Shown here in pieces: positions 5,339 through 7,911 of a stretch of 7,911 bases of DNA. Within the stretch, counting starts at the first letter, position 1; the number at the start of each line of letters is the position of its first letter. Made by a program: the position numbers and the translations under genes. Below the pieces are notes generated by a model that was given only the letters and a program-made list of their open reading frames with translations, was not told the DNA's origin and made no database searches. Source of the DNA: an uncultured Lachnospiraceae bacterium (GTDB lineage Bacteria > Bacillota_A > Clostridia > Lachnospirales > Lachnospiraceae); contig CAMWWS010000116.1 in assembly GCA_947178085.1 (NCBI GenBank), positions 1-7,911 of the forward strand. The letters are read 5' to 3'.

Positions 5339-6214
5339 ATGGACGGATTTGAATTAAAAGAAGTAATGGAACAGGTGCATATATCAGACAAGATGCAGGA
5401 GGAGATTATTATGAATATTCAAAATAGAATGGAAAAAAGAACGCATAAATCAGGAAATTGGAAGAAAGCGGCAATCGGTGCGGCAGCATTTATCATAATA
5501 GCAGGCGCGGTCAGCGTTCCGGTACAGGCATTTGTAAGTAATATTGTAAAAGCGCGTATGGAGAGTATTCCGATAGAGGAAGTGCAGGGAATCAGCGATA
5601 TGTTACGGGAGCTGGATACGGAGGCGGACGGTTTTTCAAGGGAGTATTCTAATGAAGAAAAAGAACGCAATAAAGAGCTATGGCAGGCATATAAGGATGG
5701 AAAATTTCCCGAAAATGACATTGTGCAGGTGGACAATGCGGAGGATGCGCCGGAAGGGACACTCTGTTATATTAATTCAACCGGCGTTTTCAATCTGCCG
5801 GCTCATGAAATGACGGACGAGGAACTTCTGGAGATTATTGATTTTCAGCATAAGATGAGTTATGCAGTTTCACAAAGCACGGCAGCTCAGGAAGCGAAAG
5901 CGGAGATGGAAGCAGAGAGAAATCAGCAAAGAGAAATCATTGAGGCAGCAGGCGGAATCAGTGAAGAGGAAGCCATCGGGATTGCAACAAAACAGATGGA
6001 GGCAGAACTTGGCGAGATGGCAGAAGGAAAAGAAATATTAAAATATCAGGACGGTTCTGCAGCAGTGATTATATTGGATATATCGGAGAAGACGGATTAT
6101 GAGCATAAGGGAGATTTTGCCTATATGGTACATTTCCACAACCCGAATGACCATACGTCATATGAGTGCATTATTGATGCTATAGACGGGAGTATTTTGG
6201 AGATTAATAAATAA
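5339..6214 (+). CDS. Single-pass membrane anti-sigma factor with PepSY-like C-terminus
   Basis: A 291-residue protein directly after the sigma gene (3-nt gap; AAGGAGG at 5322-5328). Residues 1-42 are a cytoplasmic, helix-prone segment, the part expected to hold the sigma factor at the membrane. About 43-66 is one transmembrane helix (KKAAIGAAAFIIIAGAVSVP). The rest is extracytoplasmic: an acidic Lys/Glu-rich stretch (75-125), a middle domain around FNLPAHEMTDEELLEII (151-167), a coiled-coil-prone Glu/Ala/Gln segment (180-205), and a C-terminal 207-291 part with EEEAIGIATKQ and IIDAIDGSILEI that looks like a PepSY module. No zinc-binding anti-sigma HxxxCxxC motif is seen. Function is inferred from position and topology; release by regulated proteolysis is known for such pairs but not visible here. 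Confidence 0.78.
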   Translation: MDGFELKEVMEQVHISDKMQEEIIMNIQNRMEKRTHKSGNWKKAAIGAAAFIIIAGAVSVPVQAFVSNIVKARMESIPIEEVQGISDMLRELDTEADGFSREYSNEEKERNKELWQAYKDGKFPENDIVQVDNAEDAPEGTLCYINSTGVFNLPAHEMTDEELLEIIDFQHKMSYAVSQSTAAQEAKAEMEAERNQQREIIEAAGGISEEEAIGIATKQMEAELGEMAEGKEILKYQDGSAAVIILDISEKTDYEHKGDFAYMVHFHNPNDHTSYECIIDAIDGSILEINK

Positions 6215-6247
6215 ACGACGGATGAAAAACTGTTGAAAATAATTTAG

Positions 6248-6279
6248 AAAGCTCTTGGCTGAGGTCAGGAGCTTTTGAT
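6248..6279 (+). terminator. Intrinsic terminator after first sigma/anti-sigma operon
   Basis: AAAGCTCTTGGC (6248-6259) pairs with GTCAGGAGCTTT (6264-6275) over 12 positions, two of them G-U, around a TGAG loop. TTTTGATAT follows, so the U-tract is short. It lies 33 nt after the anti-sigma stop and before a new leader, separating the two modules. Confidence 0.7.
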
Positions 6280-6296
6280 ATATTATTTTAAAAATC

Positions 6297-6334
6297 TGTA
6301 AACTTTTTCTTTAGTCGCGACAATGTATAAGTGC
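6297..6334 (+). promoter_or_regulatory. Probable promoter region of the second sigma/anti-sigma operon
   Basis: TGTAAACTTTTT (6297-6308) repeats, with one extra A, the TGTAACTTTTT before the first sigma gene and is a candidate ECF -35 element. The matching -10 is unclear: CGCGAC, CAATGT and TGTATAA follow, but none is a clean CGT box at the spacing seen in the first promoter. The element is supported by the repeat, the exact start site is not. Confidence 0.4.
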
Positions 6335-6349
6335 AAGGGCAAATCTTTG

Positions 6350-6361
6350 CAAGCCGGCTTG
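6350..6361. repeat. Perfect 12-bp palindrome before the second sigma gene
   Basis: CAAGCCGGCTTG is self-complementary with no spacer, GC-rich against its surroundings, and lies 7 nt before the AAGGAGG ribosome binding site at 6369-6375, in the 5' untranslated region. With no loop it makes a poor RNA hairpin, so a dimeric protein binding site is more likely than an RNA structure. Confidence 0.4.
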
Positions 6362-6384
6362 AAAGAAGAAGGAGGATGGCTGCT

Positions 6385-6924
6385 ATGAATAATGATGAAT
6401 TTGAGCGGTTTATCCTGAAGTTTGGAAAAGATATACTGCGGTTTTGCCGGATGACAGCCGGAGACGCAGAAAACGGAGACGAACTGTATCAGGACACTAT
6501 GCTCAAACTGCTGGAGAAAAAGAAAAGACTGGACTCTACGCAGAATACAAAGAGTTACGCCTTATCCACTTCAATTTATCTTTGGAAGAACAAGAAGAAA
6601 AAATACGCAAACAGGATGAGACTGGTTCCGATTGACAGTATGGATGAAATATCCGATGAGGGATTTGAGGTGTCTGATAATGACGAAAAAATTTCGCCGG
6701 AACAAATTGTATTACAGAAAAATGAGGCGGATATGATTCAGGGATTGGTTGCATCCCTGACGGAGAAGTACAGAATACCAATTTATTTATATTATTCGGC
6801 GGATATGCAGATAAATGAGATTGCTGAAATTCTCGGGCTGCCGGAAGGAACCGTCAAGAGCCGGATGCGTAATGCTAAGAAAAAGTTAAAGGAAAAATTG
6901 GAGGCGCTAGGATATGACAGATGA
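6385..6924 (+). CDS. ECF-family RNA polymerase sigma factor, second module
   Basis: A 179-residue sigma factor. Sigma-2 covers about 5-75, with GDAENGDELYQDTMLKLLEK (26-45), the acidic region-2 helix, and SYALSTSIYLWKNKKKKY (57-74). A long acidic linker (82-105) follows. Sigma-4 (about 107-170) contains LTEKYRIPIYLYYSADM and the helix-turn-helix INEIAEILGLPEGTVKSRMR (143-162). The ATG at 6385 is chosen: AAGGAGG (6369-6375) is 9 nt upstream, whereas the in-frame ATG at 6376 abuts that site and the GTG at 6331 lacks one. It shares little beyond the family pattern with the sigma factor at 4859, so it is not a recent duplicate. Its stop overlaps the following DUF4179-type gene by 11 nt, so the two are co-translated. 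Confidence 0.92.
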   Translation: MNNDEFERFILKFGKDILRFCRMTAGDAENGDELYQDTMLKLLEKKKRLDSTQNTKSYALSTSIYLWKNKKKKYANRMRLVPIDSMDEISDEGFEVSDNDEKISPEQIVLQKNEADMIQGLVASLTEKYRIPIYLYYSADMQINEIAEILGLPEGTVKSRMRNAKKKLKEKLEALGYDR

Positions 6925-7911
6925 AAAATTGGATCAAATCTTAAGGCAGGCCCTTGCTCCTGAAATCAATGACAGAGAAATACGTGTGCGCAGAAGGAGA
7001 AAGGGTAAAATGAATAAATCTTATAAAATAGGAAAAGCGGTTGCAGCGGCAGTTGCGGCAGCAATCATAGGAATCGGCGGTCTGGGATATTTTAATCCGG
7101 TGCTTGCGGCAAAGATCCCGCTGATTGGAAAAATTTTTGAGAAAGTCGAGGATGATGTCACATATTCCGGTGATTATACGGATAATGAAACTGTCCTGAC
7201 GAATGAAGATTATGAAGGCAATTTGGATACATCGGACTATTCCGTATCTGATAAGGGAATAACGCTGACTGCGTCGGAGGTCTACTGCGACGGATATTCC
7301 ATATTCCTTACGGTGAATGTTGAAGCGGAAGATGCAGATTTTACTCATATTCCGGAGCATTATACAAGCTTGAATGTCGCAGATAACCAAACAGCCGCAG
7401 GATTTTATATAAGCGGAACATGGAGTGTTGATGGAAATACACCCGAACTTCTTGAAAATACGTTTGAAGGAGATGTGATTGATGCTCACACTTTTGTCGG
7501 TATGTTGAAGATGGATTTTACAAAGAAGTTTGAAGGCAGCGGAGAACTTAACTTTAAAGTAGACGGTCTTGGCTATGATGATGACAGGATGCTTGACAGC
7601 GAGGAGATATCCGCATCCCACTGGACAGATGGAAATTGGAATATAATCCTTCCGGTTGAAGTGAACGGGAACGATGTAAATACAATTGAAGTGGGCGAGA
7701 AGAAAGGGAACATTACGCTTGATAATGTGGTGGTATCTCCATATCAGGTAATTGTCCATGCAGCGACGCCAGGAGAACATCGTGAACTGACGGATGACAT
7801 GAGAGAGAAATTACTTTCAAAAGATCCCGATATGACAGATGCGGAAATGTTTGAAAAAATCGGATGGTCTTATGAACCCTGCTATACGGTAGTATTTAAT
7901 CAGGATGGGGA
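6914..7911 (+). CDS. DUF4179-type membrane anti-sigma factor (3' end outside window)
   Basis: The frame is open from the ATG at 6914 to the window edge (332 codons seen, no stop). TGGAGG (6899-6904) is 9 nt upstream, and the start overlaps the sigma stop by 11 nt. Residues 1-38 are cytoplasmic and basic (REIRVRRRRKGK, 21-32). About 39-60 is one transmembrane helix rich in Ala, Val and Ile. NPVLAAKIPLIGKIFEKV (61-78) is the hallmark start of the DUF4179 extracytoplasmic domain, which continues as beta-rich sequence with ITLTASEVYCDGYSIFLTV (116-134). GNWNIILPVEVNG (240-252) and NITLDNVVVSPYQVIV (266-281) look like the second beta domain, DUF5643-like, often found after it. Such proteins sit behind ECF sigma factors in Firmicutes and are believed to sequester them; the signal sensed is not known. 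Confidence 0.88.
   Translation, partial: MTDEKLDQILRQALAPEINDREIRVRRRRKGKMNKSYKIGKAVAAAVAAAIIGIGGLGYFNPVLAAKIPLIGKIFEKVEDDVTYSGDYTDNETVLTNEDYEGNLDTSDYSVSDKGITLTASEVYCDGYSIFLTVNVEAEDADFTHIPEHYTSLNVADNQTAAGFYISGTWSVDGNTPELLENTFEGDVIDAHTFVGMLKMDFTKKFEGSGELNFKVDGLGYDDDRMLDSEEISASHWTDGNWNIILPVEVNGNDVNTIEVGEKKGNITLDNVVVSPYQVIVHAATPGEHRELTDDMREKLLSKDPDMTDAEMFEKIGWSYEPCYTVVFNQDG

Noticed and set aside
6331..6384. Upstream starts (GTG 6331, ATG 6376) for the second sigma factor
   Set aside because: The GTG has no ribosome binding site, and the ATG at 6376 directly abuts AAGGAGG with no spacer.
6444..6635. 63-codon plus-strand frame within the second sigma gene
   Set aside because: It is out of frame with the well-supported sigma factor, has no ribosome binding site, and is Arg/Lys/Glu-rich as expected of a frame shadow.
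6941..7780. 279-codon open frame on the minus strand
   Set aside because: It is antisense to the DUF4179-type anti-sigma gene, which has a ribosome binding site, sigma partner and recognised domain. The antisense product is Cys/His/Ile-rich with no recognisable domain.

Overview
The window looks like the chromosome of a low-to-mid GC Firmicute, most likely a clostridium of the Lachnospiraceae type. The evidence is indirect: strong AGGAGG ribosome binding sites, a PASTA-kinase/rsgA pair, a DUF4179 anti-sigma factor, and intrinsic terminators. No rRNA, tRNA, CRISPR array, IS element or integrase was seen, and the assignment rests on gene content only.

Layout. (1) 3-1714, plus strand: the 3' end of a PASTA-domain Ser/Thr kinase (PrkC type), overlapping by 4 nt the ribosome-assembly GTPase rsgA, then a terminator. 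In many Firmicutes rpe and thiN follow rsgA, but here the operon stops. (2) 1807-3522, plus strand: a near-consensus promoter overlapped by an 8-bp-arm palindrome drives a small AbrB/SpoVT-type DNA-binding protein. It is translationally coupled (TTGA overlap) to an MGT/UGT-like glycosyltransferase with two C-terminal membrane helices. (3) 3492-4744, minus strand: a tandem-GNAT acetyltransferase behind a short leader. The leader carries an 18-codon peptide ORF, an intrinsic terminator directly in front of the gene, a 12-nt antiterminator complementarity, and an 8-nt segment able to mask the gene's Shine-Dalgarno. (4) 4808-6275, plus strand: an ECF sigma factor and its single-pass anti-sigma factor, with an ECF-style promoter and a terminator. 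(5) 6297-7911, plus strand: a second ECF sigma factor overlapping by 11 nt a DUF4179-type anti-sigma factor that runs off the window.

How it may fit together. Regions 2-5 read as an accessory cell-envelope or toxic-compound stress block placed after the housekeeping prkC-rsgA genes: a glycosyltransferase, an acetyltransferase with a resistance-gene-like attenuator, and two membrane-sensing sigma modules. The standout is the GNAT leader, which has the parts expected of ribosome-mediated attenuation and would make the acetyltransferase inducible by ribosome stalling. The structure is visible in the sequence; the inducer and the acetyltransferase substrate are not.
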